DNA of 64,000 nt, taken from an archaeon (GTDB lineage Archaea > Thermoproteota > Nitrososphaeria > Nitrososphaerales > Gagatemarchaeaceae). How positions within the stretch are numbered: the first letter of the stretch is position 1; each line of letters starts with the position of its first letter. The position numbers were made by a program, and so were the translations under genes. This document shows positions 51,597 through 59,700 of this stretch, in pieces. The notes beneath the pieces were generated by a model. That model was not told where the DNA came from. It saw only the letters and a program-made list of their open reading frames with translations, and did no database searches. The DNA is taken from NCBI GenBank assembly GCA_021786575.1, contig JAJYMY010000002.1, positions 248,001-312,000 of the forward strand, read 5' to 3'.

Positions 51597-51983
51597 ATGA
51601 CCCCAGACAAGAGGCCCTACTACATCAAGTTCGAGACGCCTAAGGAAGTATCTGAGGCAGCCTATGAGGTGCTGAGGCAAGCGTCCCGGACCGGCAAGGT
51701 CCGCAAGGGGACCAACGAATCAACGAAGGCCATCGAGAGGGGACTAGCGAAGTTGGTTGTGATTGCCGAGGATGTCACACCGCCTGAGGTGGTCGCCCAC
51801 CTCCCTATCCTCTGTGATGAGAGGAAGATACCCTACGTCTTCGTGCCTTCGAAGGACCAGATAGGCCCGGCCATCGGCATAGATGTCTCCACAGCGGCCG
51901 CGGCGATTCTCGAGGCCGGCGAAGGCTCACAGATCCTGGAACAGGTCACCCAAGAGCTTTCGAGGCTGAAGAAGGCCGCATGA
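51597..51983 (+). CDS. rpl7ae: Ribosomal protein eL8 (L7Ae)
   Basis: 128 aa kink-turn-binding protein, shared by the ribosome, box C/D and H/ACA RNPs and RNase [20 protein letters not shown] is the RNA-binding signature, followed by [20 protein letters not shown]. It overlaps eS28 by 4 nt. Its gene is normally followed by eS28, eL24, ndk and infB. Confidence 0.96.
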   Translation: MTPDKRPYYIKFETPKEVSEAAYEVLRQASRTGKVRKGTNESTKAIERGLAKLVVIAEDVTPPEVVAHLPILCDERKIPYVFVPSKDQIGPAIGIDVSTAAAAILEAGEGSQILEQVTQELSRLKKAA

Positions 51984-52198
51984 GCAGCAAGAGAGAAGTA
52001 GAGACACTCACCCCAGCCGAGGTCGTCCAGATAGTCGGGAGGACGGGGGTCGCAGGGGAGATAACCCAGGTCAGGGTGAAGATACTCGAGGGGAAGGAGA
52101 AAGGACGCATCCTTACGAGGAACGTGAAGGGTCCGATCCGACTGTCTGACGTGCTCGTCCTCAGAGAGACGGAAAGAGAGGCAAGGAAGCTCAAGTAG
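51980..52198 (+). CDS. rps28e: Ribosomal protein eS28
   Basis: 72 aa OB-fold protein. [39 protein letters not shown] and [12 protein letters not shown] match archaeal eS28. After it the conserved operon is interrupted for nearly 4 kb by the tubulin/vWA island. Confidence 0.95.
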   Translation: MSSKREVETLTPAEVVQIVGRTGVAGEITQVRVKILEGKEKGRILTRNVKGPIRLSDVLVLRETEREARKLK

Positions 52199-52471
52199 GC
52201 CTGCGCCTGTCGATCCTGGACTCGATCCGCGTCCTTCTGACTAGGCGTTCTTCTGTCGTATCTGTTTCTAATCTCTGAACGCAGATTCGGCACCGTGAAG
52301 CAAGGCCCAGCGGAGCCCCGGAGCTTCCCTGCCGGCGCGGCGACGCAGTCCCATCCACAGGAAGCGGGTCAACAATCCCGGGATCGACCTGCGCTGTCGC
52401 CACACGCCTCCAATCTACTCCAGAAAGCGGGTTCGCCCAATGCGGCCCTGAAGCGCCCGCTCAGGTTCGAC
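52199..52471. other. Non-coding stretch at the left border of the tubulin/vWA island
   Basis: 273 nt between the converging eS28 and vWA genes. No reading frame with recognisable protein, and I do not recognise a tRNA. It marks the left junction where the eS28-eL24 order is broken. Confidence 0.4.
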
Positions 52472-53047
52472 CTAGGCCCGGATGGCCTTCTCGAAGTCTG
52501 ACAGGCTGTGGGGCCTGGAGTAAGACCCCCCGGTGAGGGTTGCGATGTCCCGGAGCTCCTTCGAAGCCTCGTTTGAGAGCTCTATAACGTCCACCTCAAA
52601 CGGCGAGGCTTTCAGGGAGCCCGCTATGGACTTGACTGGTTCCCCGTCGTTCCCCCCGTCGCTTACGAGCTTTATGACCTTCTCCTTCCTCATGGAGTCA
52701 GCCATGTTCTCTATGGCGTACTTGACCGCGTCGACCAGGGGGCTCCCGCCCTTGCATTGCATCTGATCCAGCCTATACAGCTCGAGCGAGGCCGGTGCCG
52801 GGTTCAGGGGGACGACCACCTCTATCTGAGTGGACCCTGGGGTCCCAAGCAGCCTGTAGAACGACACCCCCAACCTCGTCGGCCAGGGGAAGTAAGAGAC
52901 CGGCCATCGCTCGGCGACGAAGTTGAGCAACCCTGTCTTGACCATATTCATCTTGGCCATCCCAGAGGAGTGGAGCTTCCCCCGCATGCTCCTCGAGCCG
53001 TCTATCACGAAGAGGAGGTCAGTCGCCTTGGATTCGTCGTAGCTCAA
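52472..53047 (-). CDS. von Willebrand factor A (vWA) domain protein
   Basis: 191 aa, a single soluble vWA domain. The metal-binding (MIDAS) site is complete: DGSRS in LLFVIDGSRSMRGKL, GGSPL in QCKGGSPLVDAVKYA (Ser in place of the common Thr), and the Asp in IKLVSDGGNDGEP. The form resembles TerY-like intracellular vWA proteins. There is no signal peptide or membrane helix. It diverges from the tubulin-like gene across 58 nt containing a shared TATA region; the TTG start has AAGGAGAG upstream. The pairing suggests that it binds or regulates the tubulin-like protein. Confidence 0.8.
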   Translation of the reverse strand: MSYDESKATDLLFVIDGSRSMRGKLHSSGMAKMNMVKTGLLNFVAERWPVSYFPWPTRLGVSFYRLLGTPGSTQIEVVVPLNPAPASLELYRLDQMQCKGGSPLVDAVKYAIENMADSMRKEKVIKLVSDGGNDGEPVKSIAGSLKASPFEVDVIELSNEASKELRDIATLTGGSYSRPHSLSDFEKAIRA

Positions 53048-53073
53048 GCTCGTCTCTCCTTGATCTTGACAAA

Positions 53074-53085
53074 CGTATAAAAAAG
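53074..53085. promoter_or_regulatory. Shared divergent promoter of the vWA and tubulin-like genes
   Basis: CGTATAAAAAAG reads as a TATA box on both strands (TTTTTTATACG on the other). It is about 30 nt from each start codon (53047 minus, 53106 plus). AGGGGAGGTG lies just before the plus start. Confidence 0.55.
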
Positions 53086-53105
53086 ATGAGAGGGGAGGTG
53101 CACCG

Positions 53106-54470
53106 TTGGCGTTCAGGGCCGCGAATCAAGCGCCGCTGGCACCTAACCCTGTCATCATGGCTTGCATGGGCCACGCTGGGGTGGGCATCGGAGCGGAGGC
53201 GTACCGGTGGGTCCTGATAGACGTGGGGGCGGACCCGACCGCCCCGACCCTGAAGGGAGAGAAGCAGCAGCTGGAGGTCCTGCGACGGTACGGGAGCACT
53301 ATCCTCAGATTCGGAGCGTCTCTCCGCAGAGGGGAGACCCCCTTGGTGCCGAGAGCGCTGCTCGTGGACCTTGACCCGCGCTCCGCCAACCTGATTCTAC
53401 AGTCCTACCCTCAGCTCTTCTCCATGAAAGACAAGCACGCCGTGTACGGCCTGGGCGGGGCAGCCAGGAACTGGGCCGAAGGGAGGAGCAGGTTCAGGAA
53501 TGAGATCGTAGGGAAGCAGGACATCGCGTCGAGGATACAAGCGATATCCCCCGAGCCGGTGAGGGGGTTCATCATCCCGTTCAGCATGGGCGGAGGGACC
53601 GGTGGCTCGTTCTCTTCGGAGTTCATGTCATACGTGAAAGGGAGCGACACCCTCGGCCAGGCAACGATTGCGACTTTCGGCATCCTCCCCGAGTTCGGAT
53701 GGGACCCTGTCATCTACGGCCCTGCCCATATCAGCATAGTGCTCAACCTCGCATATCAGATAAAGTACTCCGATGCCCCAATCCTGATGGACAACAAGGA
53801 GCTTAGGTTCCAGGCCGATAGGCTCAAGGCGCAACTCGACGCGAGGTCTTCTATAGTAGACGAGCTCCCGAAGCAGATACGCGTAGGCTGGCACGACTAC
53901 AGGGACAAGAACCTCTTGGCCGCCCATGTCATAGCCGAATTCATGGACTCGTTCATCCGAGAGACGGAGTGGGACATGTCGAACTACAGGACCTGGCTGG
54001 CGGCGAGCAAGCCCAAGTTCGTGGTGCCATGGTTAATGCCTCTCGTCCCAAAGGGAGGCTCGGACATAAAATCCATCGAGGAAGCCATCGACGAAGGGAA
54101 CGACGGGCTCCTCTTCGACCTCGAAGGGGAAGGGGAAGCGGAAAAGGGGAAGACAGATTCTGCTTGCGTACTGATCAAGTGCGCCGGGAGCGTGGGGGCC
54201 GAGGAAAGGGAGTTCTTCAAGAAGAAACTCAACGAGAAGTACGGAATCCATGACAAGCGTGTGATATTCATCAAAATCCCCACCATGCCAGGAGAGCCCG
54301 CCTCTGCCCTCATACTACTCAACGTCAAGGGGATAGGAAGGAAGCTCCTCCCGCTTGCCACAGAAGCAGAGGACGCTTGGGACTCCTACAAGGACGAGTA
54401 CCAGAGCAGGAACCTTACTCACGAGGAGTTCAAGAAAGCGATAATCGAAGTCTCAAGCCATCTGGGTTAG
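53106..54470 (+). CDS. Divergent tubulin homologue (archaeal tubulin-like GTPase)
   Basis: 454 aa. GTP-site motifs of tubulin appear in order: T1 loop GHAGVGIG (residues 22-29, cf. GQxGNQIG); PRALLVDLDP (82-91, cf. PRAVFVDLEP); GGAARNWAEG (117-126, cf. AANNYARG); T4 loop GGGTGGS (162-168, cf. GGGTGSG); YSDAPILMDNKEL (221-233, cf. SDCAFMVDNEA). A T7-like stretch ETEWDMSNYRTW (286-297, cf. LNxDLxxxxTN) follows a long helix. These matches, from memory, are to eukaryotic tubulins and related artubulins more than to FtsZ. It likely binds GTP and may polymerise. TTG start; an internal ATG at 53157 is possible. Next to vWA and two unknown genes. Confidence 0.8.
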   Translation: MAFRAANQAPLAPNPVIMACMGHAGVGIGAEAYRWVLIDVGADPTAPTLKGEKQQLEVLRRYGSTILRFGASLRRGETPLVPRALLVDLDPRSANLILQSYPQLFSMKDKHAVYGLGGAARNWAEGRSRFRNEIVGKQDIASRIQAISPEPVRGFIIPFSMGGGTGGSFSSEFMSYVKGSDTLGQATIATFGILPEFGWDPVIYGPAHISIVLNLAYQIKYSDAPILMDNKELRFQADRLKAQLDARSSIVDELPKQIRVGWHDYRDKNLLAAHVIAEFMDSFIRETEWDMSNYRTWLAASKPKFVVPWLMPLVPKGGSDIKSIEEAIDEGNDGLLFDLEGEGEAEKGKTDSACVLIKCAGSVGAEEREFFKKKLNEKYGIHDKRVIFIKIPTMPGEPASALILLNVKGIGRKLLPLATEAEDAWDSYKDEYQSRNLTHEEFKKAIIEVSSHLG

Positions 54471-54474
54471 ATGG

Positions 54475-55011
54475 ATGAACCTCACAGAACTGGAAGTAGC
54501 AGCCGGGAGGCTCTTGGAAGAGCAGAAGAGGCTCAGGACCATCGACAGCGAGCTGGAGGTGCTGTCACAGGAGATCAAGCAGGACCCGAAAAGGAACGAG
54601 AAGGATCAGGCGTTCTATGCTCTGATAGGTCTCGACTGGTCTGACCCCGGGCACCAGGACAGGGCCGCTACCCTCAAGAGGGAGCGTGAGGACGTCTTGA
54701 AGTCGATCAGGGAAGTCCAGGGCCAGATGCTGACAGGGCTTGTAGCGGGCCGGCTGATAGTCCCGCTAGACCCCACGCCCGCCGCTGGAGGGGGCGCCTT
54801 CACATTCAGGTTCAGGTCAGGCGCGACCTTCCCGAAGTCTGTCGAAGGCATTTCAGCGATGCTCGGCATCCGCGCTCCGCTCAAGATGGGGGACGTGACC
54901 ATCTTCGAAGACAAGGTGGTCGTGGGCGAGTCAGACGAATACTTCGCGAAGAAGAAGGTAGTGGACGCCTTCGAGGACCTGAGGAAGGCGGTCACGCGGA
55001 AACTCTCGTAG
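54475..55011 (+). CDS. Coiled-coil protein following the tubulin-like gene
   Basis: 178 aa. Residues 1-45 and 60-90 are charged helices with heptad spacing (LEEQKRLRTIDSELEVLSQE, LKREREDVLKSIREVQGQM). The C-terminal 90 residues look like an alpha/beta domain (GGGAFTFRFRSGATFPKSVE, then VVVGESDEYFAKKKVVDAFE). No family recognised. It starts 4 nt after the tubulin-like stop, so it is very likely co-translated and may be a filament-binding partner. Confidence 0.65.
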   Translation: MNLTELEVAAGRLLEEQKRLRTIDSELEVLSQEIKQDPKRNEKDQAFYALIGLDWSDPGHQDRAATLKREREDVLKSIREVQGQMLTGLVAGRLIVPLDPTPAAGGGAFTFRFRSGATFPKSVEGISAMLGIRAPLKMGDVTIFEDKVVVGESDEYFAKKKVVDAFEDLRKAVTRKLS

Positions 55012-55065
55012 ACGAAGGCCGACAATGCCTCTCCCAGCATCCAGGGCTTACATGTGGCAGGAGAG

Positions 55066-55998
55066 ATGTCAACAGTAAAGCGGATCGCGGGCTTCTTCGA
55101 CAGGGTCAAGGCCCCCCTGAGCAAGATATCCGGCCCCCCATCCCCCAAAGACGAAGAGTTGATACTGGCGGTCATCCAGCGCATCGAGGTCGACGGTGAG
55201 GACGCCACCGTCCCTGCGACCTTCGAGGACCCTGACGCGCTTTACAGAAGGTTGATGCTGCGCCTTGACTGGCAACTCAAGAACTCAGGCTTGACCCCTG
55301 ATGAAATCCTCAGAACGTACCCGCGCGAAGCGAAATCCATCCTCATCTTCAAGTCGTACGAGAAGACGAAGAAGAAGAAGGAGTCGGCAGCGATCAGGGA
55401 CAGGCTGATCGAGAAGGGGTTCAAGGCAGTCCAGCCGGGCATATGGGTGCTCCCCCCGACCAGGACCCCGCCAGACCTCGACTCCCAGGACGCCCTCAGG
55501 CTTTGGTTCAGGCAGAACATCGTGAAGCAGGTGCCCAAGAACGTCGACTACGTCTTCCCGTTCATCGCCTCAGTCGACCTGAAGAAGATCGTCTCGGAGA
55601 GGAGGGGGATCAGGAAGATGCCTGCGGCGAGGACGCTCTTCGGAACCCTTTCCCTCGAGGAGGTGGCCCCGCCTGCCCATCTCTACGCAGCCATGAAGGC
55701 GAAGGGGAGGTCAGTGAAGGAGATTATCTTGTCGGGGGACATCCCTCTCCTGTCCCGCGCCTTCGCTGAAAAGAAGGAGCTCGAGGCGATCCAGACCAAC
55801 GAGTTGGAGATAGGTGCGAGGCTGCGCCATGCCACAGGCTCTTCAGCGGTCACGCTGGAGGACCTCGCCAACCTGGGCCCAGAGTCTGTGGCCAAGGCCG
55901 TAGAGGGTTTCGTCCCCCATCCGAAGGACTTCGGTCAGAGGCTCATCGTCGAAGCCCAATATTGGATGAGGCACCTCGGCGGGACCGTACCGACCTGA
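55066..55998 (+). CDS. Unknown protein of the tubulin/vWA island
   Basis: About 310 aa, no membrane helix or signal. The start is ATG 55066 (or GTG 55054). A helical N-terminal half with DEELILAVIQRIEVDGE and YRRLMLRLDWQLKNSGL is followed by AAIRDRLIEKGFKAVQPGIW with VLPPTRTPPD. That block resembles the ferredoxin-like domain of PaaX/Cas2-type proteins, a weak likeness judged by eye. The C-terminal 130 residues are helical (LRHATGSSAVTLEDLANLGP). It ends the island, just before a strong hairpin and the eL24 promoter. Function unknown. Confidence 0.6.
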   Translation: MSTVKRIAGFFDRVKAPLSKISGPPSPKDEELILAVIQRIEVDGEDATVPATFEDPDALYRRLMLRLDWQLKNSGLTPDEILRTYPREAKSILIFKSYEKTKKKKESAAIRDRLIEKGFKAVQPGIWVLPPTRTPPDLDSQDALRLWFRQNIVKQVPKNVDYVFPFIASVDLKKIVSERRGIRKMPAARTLFGTLSLEEVAPPAHLYAAMKAKGRSVKEIILSGDIPLLSRAFAEKKELEAIQTNELEIGARLRHATGSSAVTLEDLANLGPESVAKAVEGFVPHPKDFGQRLIVEAQYWMRHLGGTVPT

Positions 55999-56021
55999 GT
56001 TCCTCTCGCCCCCGCCGATCG

Positions 56022-56043
56022 GCTGGCCCCTTCGAGGGCCGGC
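56022..56043 (+). terminator. GC-rich hairpin at the end of the island
   Basis: GCTGGCCC and GGGCCGGC form an 8-bp stem around a CTTCGA loop, 24 nt after the island's last stop and just before the eL24 TATA box. There is no U-tract, so its terminator role is tentative. Confidence 0.35.
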
Positions 56044-56048
56044 GCCGT

Positions 56049-56058
56049 CTTTATATCC
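56049..56058 (+). promoter_or_regulatory. TATA box of the eL24-ndk-infB unit
   Basis: CTTTATATCC lies about 50 nt before the eL24 ATG. It gives the displaced second half of the operon its own promoter. Confidence 0.55.
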
Positions 56059-56102
56059 AGAGTTTCAAAGGCCACCGAAAGGTCGAGGTGCGGTAGCCTG
56101 AA

Positions 56103-56285
56103 ATGTACGTCCCAAAGAAATGCGTCTTCTGTAGTAAAGAGGTCAGGCTCGGCTCTGGCATCCTCTATGTGAAGAACGACGGTTCAACGAAGTCCTATTG
56201 CTCCTCCAAGTGTAAGACCAACGACCTGAAGCTTGGGCGCGACCCGCGTAAGCTCAAGTGGGCGAGGAGGCCCTCAAAGAGATGA
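56103..56285 (+). CDS. rpl24e: Ribosomal protein eL24
   Basis: 60 aa zinc-binding protein. CVFCSKEVRLGSGILYVKND and SYCSSKCKTNDLKLGRDPRK contain the four Cys ligands. Its ATG follows an approximately 25-nt leader. The stop overlaps ndk (ATGA). It usually follows eS28 directly. Confidence 0.95.
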   Translation: MYVPKKCVFCSKEVRLGSGILYVKNDGSTKSYCSSKCKTNDLKLGRDPRKLKWARRPSKR

Positions 56286-56701
56286 GCGCGAGCGAGGACA
56301 CGCTTGTCGTAGTCAAGCCTGACGGCGTGAGGCGGGGCCTGGTCGGGGAGATACTCCGGAGGTTCGAGTCGAAAGGGTTCGTGATAAAGAAGCTGCATAT
56401 GCTCACAATGTCCAGGAGCCAGGCGGAGGAGTTCTACAGCGTCCACAGCGCGAAGCCGTTCTTCGGAGAGCTCGTCTCATTCATCACTTCTGGCCCAGTC
56501 GTCGGAGCGGTCCTCTCCGGGAGGGACGCGGTAGCCACTGTCAGGCGCATGGTCGGCGCGACCAAGAGCTGGGAGGCGGCGGCAGGGACCATAAGAGGGG
56601 ACTTTGGGCTCGGGCTCACGGACAACTGTATCCACGCCTCCGACTCCGCCGAGAGCTTCACAAAGGAGAGCGCCGCTTTCTTCGGTCAGACGCGCGGGTG
56701 A
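56282..56701 (+). CDS. ndk: Nucleoside diphosphate kinase
   Basis: 139 aa. VVVKPDGVRRGLVGEILRRF, VRRMVGATKSWEAAAGTIRG and the catalytic His in DNCIHASDSAESFTKE are typical. It equalises NTP pools. The ATG at 56282 overlaps the eL24 stop; the longer open frame from 56258 is unlikely. Confidence 0.95.
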   Translation: MSASEDTLVVVKPDGVRRGLVGEILRRFESKGFVIKKLHMLTMSRSQAEEFYSVHSAKPFFGELVSFITSGPVVGAVLSGRDAVATVRRMVGATKSWEAAAGTIRGDFGLGLTDNCIHASDSAESFTKESAAFFGQTRG

Positions 56702-56727
56702 ACGCATCTTAAGGAGCTGGATGAAAC

Positions 56728-59700
56728 ATGCCAGAGCAAGGCCTTATGCGGCAACCTGTTGTCGTCATACTGGGGCACGTCGATAGCGGAAAGTGCGTCA
56801 GCGGAGAAACGCTGCTACAGTCAGCGGACGGTACTATCGTCGAAGCGAAGGAGGCTTTCGAGACATACAAGAGCGGCGAGCCGATCGGCATGCCAGACGG
56901 GGTTGCCTATCATGCGCTCGGGCTGAAGCTCATCTCTATGGGTCCTGACGGAAAGACCAGACCTCACGAGGTCTCCCACGTCTGGAAGCTGCGCGCAGAC
57001 GTGCTCATCCGAGTGGACACCAAGGCGGGATATTCGGTCGAGACCACGCCCGAACACAGATTCCTCGTCGTGACCGAGGGAGGTGTCGTCTCCTATGCAG
57101 AAGCTCGGCAGCTCAAACTGGGGGACCGCCTCCTGATTCCGAACCGCACCACAGTAGATCAAACCACGCCAGAGTCCGTGAAGTCTGCGATCCTGGAGCG
57201 CATCCCAGACGACTTCCTTGTTCGGCCTACGCCGGAGCTGGCCGAGGAGATCCGACAGGCCGCGAGCAGAGGGCACGGGGGGCAGAGCCTGGTAACCTCC
57301 GTTAGGGGCCTTCGGCGTCAGATGAGCAGAGGTTACTTCAGGGCGAGCGCATACAGGGCGCTCATCTCGAAACTGGGCCTTGCGCTTGAGGGGGGGTATG
57401 AGCAGATAGCGGGGGTGAAGTTTTCACCGAGCGGACCGCGCGGGGGTCGTCCTTCACCATGGATATCGCTCCCAAAGAGTGACGAGGAATTCGACTCCCT
57501 CGCATACCTGGTCGGGCTCCTATACGGAGACGGCATCACAGAGACAGCCCTGTCCAACGGAGCTTCTTTGGTGCCTATCCAAGAATTCAAGAGGTGCCTT
57601 GGTTCCGCATTCCGGGTCACAACCACGACTGCGAAGCGCCCCACCTCGCTCGCCGTCTCCCATCGCGGCGGGCTTTCCTTGTCAAGGTTCTTGAGCGAAG
57701 TCTTCGCCTGTCCGACGACCAAGAAGCACTCGCTCGCGGTCCCGCCGATGATAGCCGCGATGCCCGACCGGTTCGTCGCAGCCTTCCTACGGGGCTTCTT
57801 CGATGCGAAGGGTTTCGTCACGGATGGCGGGGACATAGGCGTCAGGTGTGACGGCGACGCCTTGGCGAAGCAGCTCCCGATGCTTCTCCAGAGGTTCGGC
57901 TGCTTGGCATATCGTGGGAACGGTTCTCAATCCAACGAGATTCTGATAAGCGGTAAGATCTCCGTCTCTGCATTCAACCAACGCATAGGATTCAGGGACC
58001 CTGGAAAAGCAGAGGCCGCGCGGCGAAGGGAGGGGTTCGCTGAAAGGAGCAGGATCTTCGAGACCGCCTCTGTCTCAGGCGATTCACCGATGTCGGTTAC
58101 GGTCCCATCGGCGGCCGTTTTGAGTGACCGCTTGCTTACCCGCATCGAGTCATATGGGCGCTCAGGTAAATCGGTCCTGGCCAGGTCTAGGCTGGCTCCC
58201 CCAACCTATCCGAACGCTGGCCACGAACAAGCGCTGGCCGACTGCTCGGCGGTAGAAGTGACTCGGCTTGAGCGGTCCGAAGGCGAGTTTGACGTCTACG
58301 ACTTCACCGTCGACGAGACGCACAACTTCCTGGCGAACTGCCTAATCATCCATAACACCTCAATCGCCGACTGCCTGAGGGGGACAGGGGTCCAGGCCAG
58401 GGAGGTGGGCGGGATAACCCAGGAGATAGGCGCGAGCTTCTTCCCCATGGAGACGCTGCAGGCGATCTGCGGCCCGCTTCTGGACAGGGCGGGTGGGGAG
58501 CTGCAGGTCCCCGGTCTCCTCATGATCGACACCCCAGGGCACGCCGTCTTCTCTAACCTGAGGCTCAGAGGCGGCTCTGCGGCTGACATCGCGATCTTGG
58601 TCGTCGACGTGCTGAAGGGACTGGAGAACCAGACGCTTGAAAGCATCGACATCCTGAAGCGGAGGCGGGTCCCCTTCCTCGTCGCCCTCAATAAGATAGA
58701 CATGATCAACGGATGGAGGAAAGGGAGCAAGGGCCCCCTGCTCCAGGTCATCAAGGACCAACCCCCGTCATGGGGGGACGAGCTGGAGGAGCGTCTCTAC
58801 AACGTCGTCGGTGGGCTGAGCCGCCTTGGATTCCAGGCGGACGCCTACTACAGGGTCAAAGACTTCCGCCAGCAGGTGTCCATCGTTCCTGTCTCGGCCA
58901 GGGCCCCGGTGGGGATGCCAGAGATGCTAGCGATGCTTATCGGCCTTGCGCAGCAGTTCCTGAAGGGGAAGCTCAGCGTCGCTGGCACCGCCCCAGGGCG
59001 CGGGATTATCCTCGAACTGCAGGAGGAGGTGGGCATCGGCCAGACGGCCAACGTCATCCTCACCGAGGGGAACCTGCGCGTGGGAGACTCCATCGCCCTT
59101 GTCCGCAGGGACGGCGCGTTCAAGTCCAAGGTGAAGGCCCTGTTCATGCCGAGGCCGCTGGACGAAATGCGCGACCCACGGGACAAGTTCACGCCTGTGG
59201 ACGCGGTCTCCGCCGCTGCGGGGGTGAAGCTCGTCTCCCCCGACCTCGGAGGGGTGGTGGCTGGGACCTCGGTGGCGTCATTCTCCACCGAGCTACAGTT
59301 CCAGAACCTCAAGGCAGAGATGGAAAAGGAGCTTTCCAACATAGTGGTCAAGACCGACAACATGGGGGTCATAGTGAAGGCCGGGAGCATCGGCGGCTTG
59401 GAAGCCCTCTTGATGATGCTAGAGGAGAGGGGCGTCCCGGTGAGGGAGGCCGACATAGGGGACATTTCGAAGAGCGACATCGTCAACGCCCAGGTCGTTG
59501 GGGACCATGATCCTTACCTCGGCGCAATCCTCGGCTTCGACTCGAAGGTCCTTCCAGAGGCCAAGGAGTACGCTGGTTCGAGCCCGATATTCGTCTCCTC
59601 GATAATCTACGAGGTCATAGACAGCTACGCCAACTGGGCGGCGGCGAAGAGAGACGCGGACGAGAAGGCCGCCCTCTCGAGCCTGACGAGGCCGTGCAAG

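Noticed and set aside
51564-51597. Possible kink-turn in the eL8 (L7Ae) leader for self-regulation
   Set aside because: The hairpin GGCC-GAAACT-GGCC appears to lie upstream of the expected transcription start, and the short leader shows no tandem G-A pair arrangement.
52191-52403. 70-codon minus-strand frame between eS28 and vWA
   Set aside because: Arg/Thr-rich composition, no family pattern, and no promoter or ribosome site seen.
58713-59510. 265-residue plus-strand open frame within infB
   Set aside because: Shifted frame of aIF5B; Gly/Arg-rich shadow without any motif.
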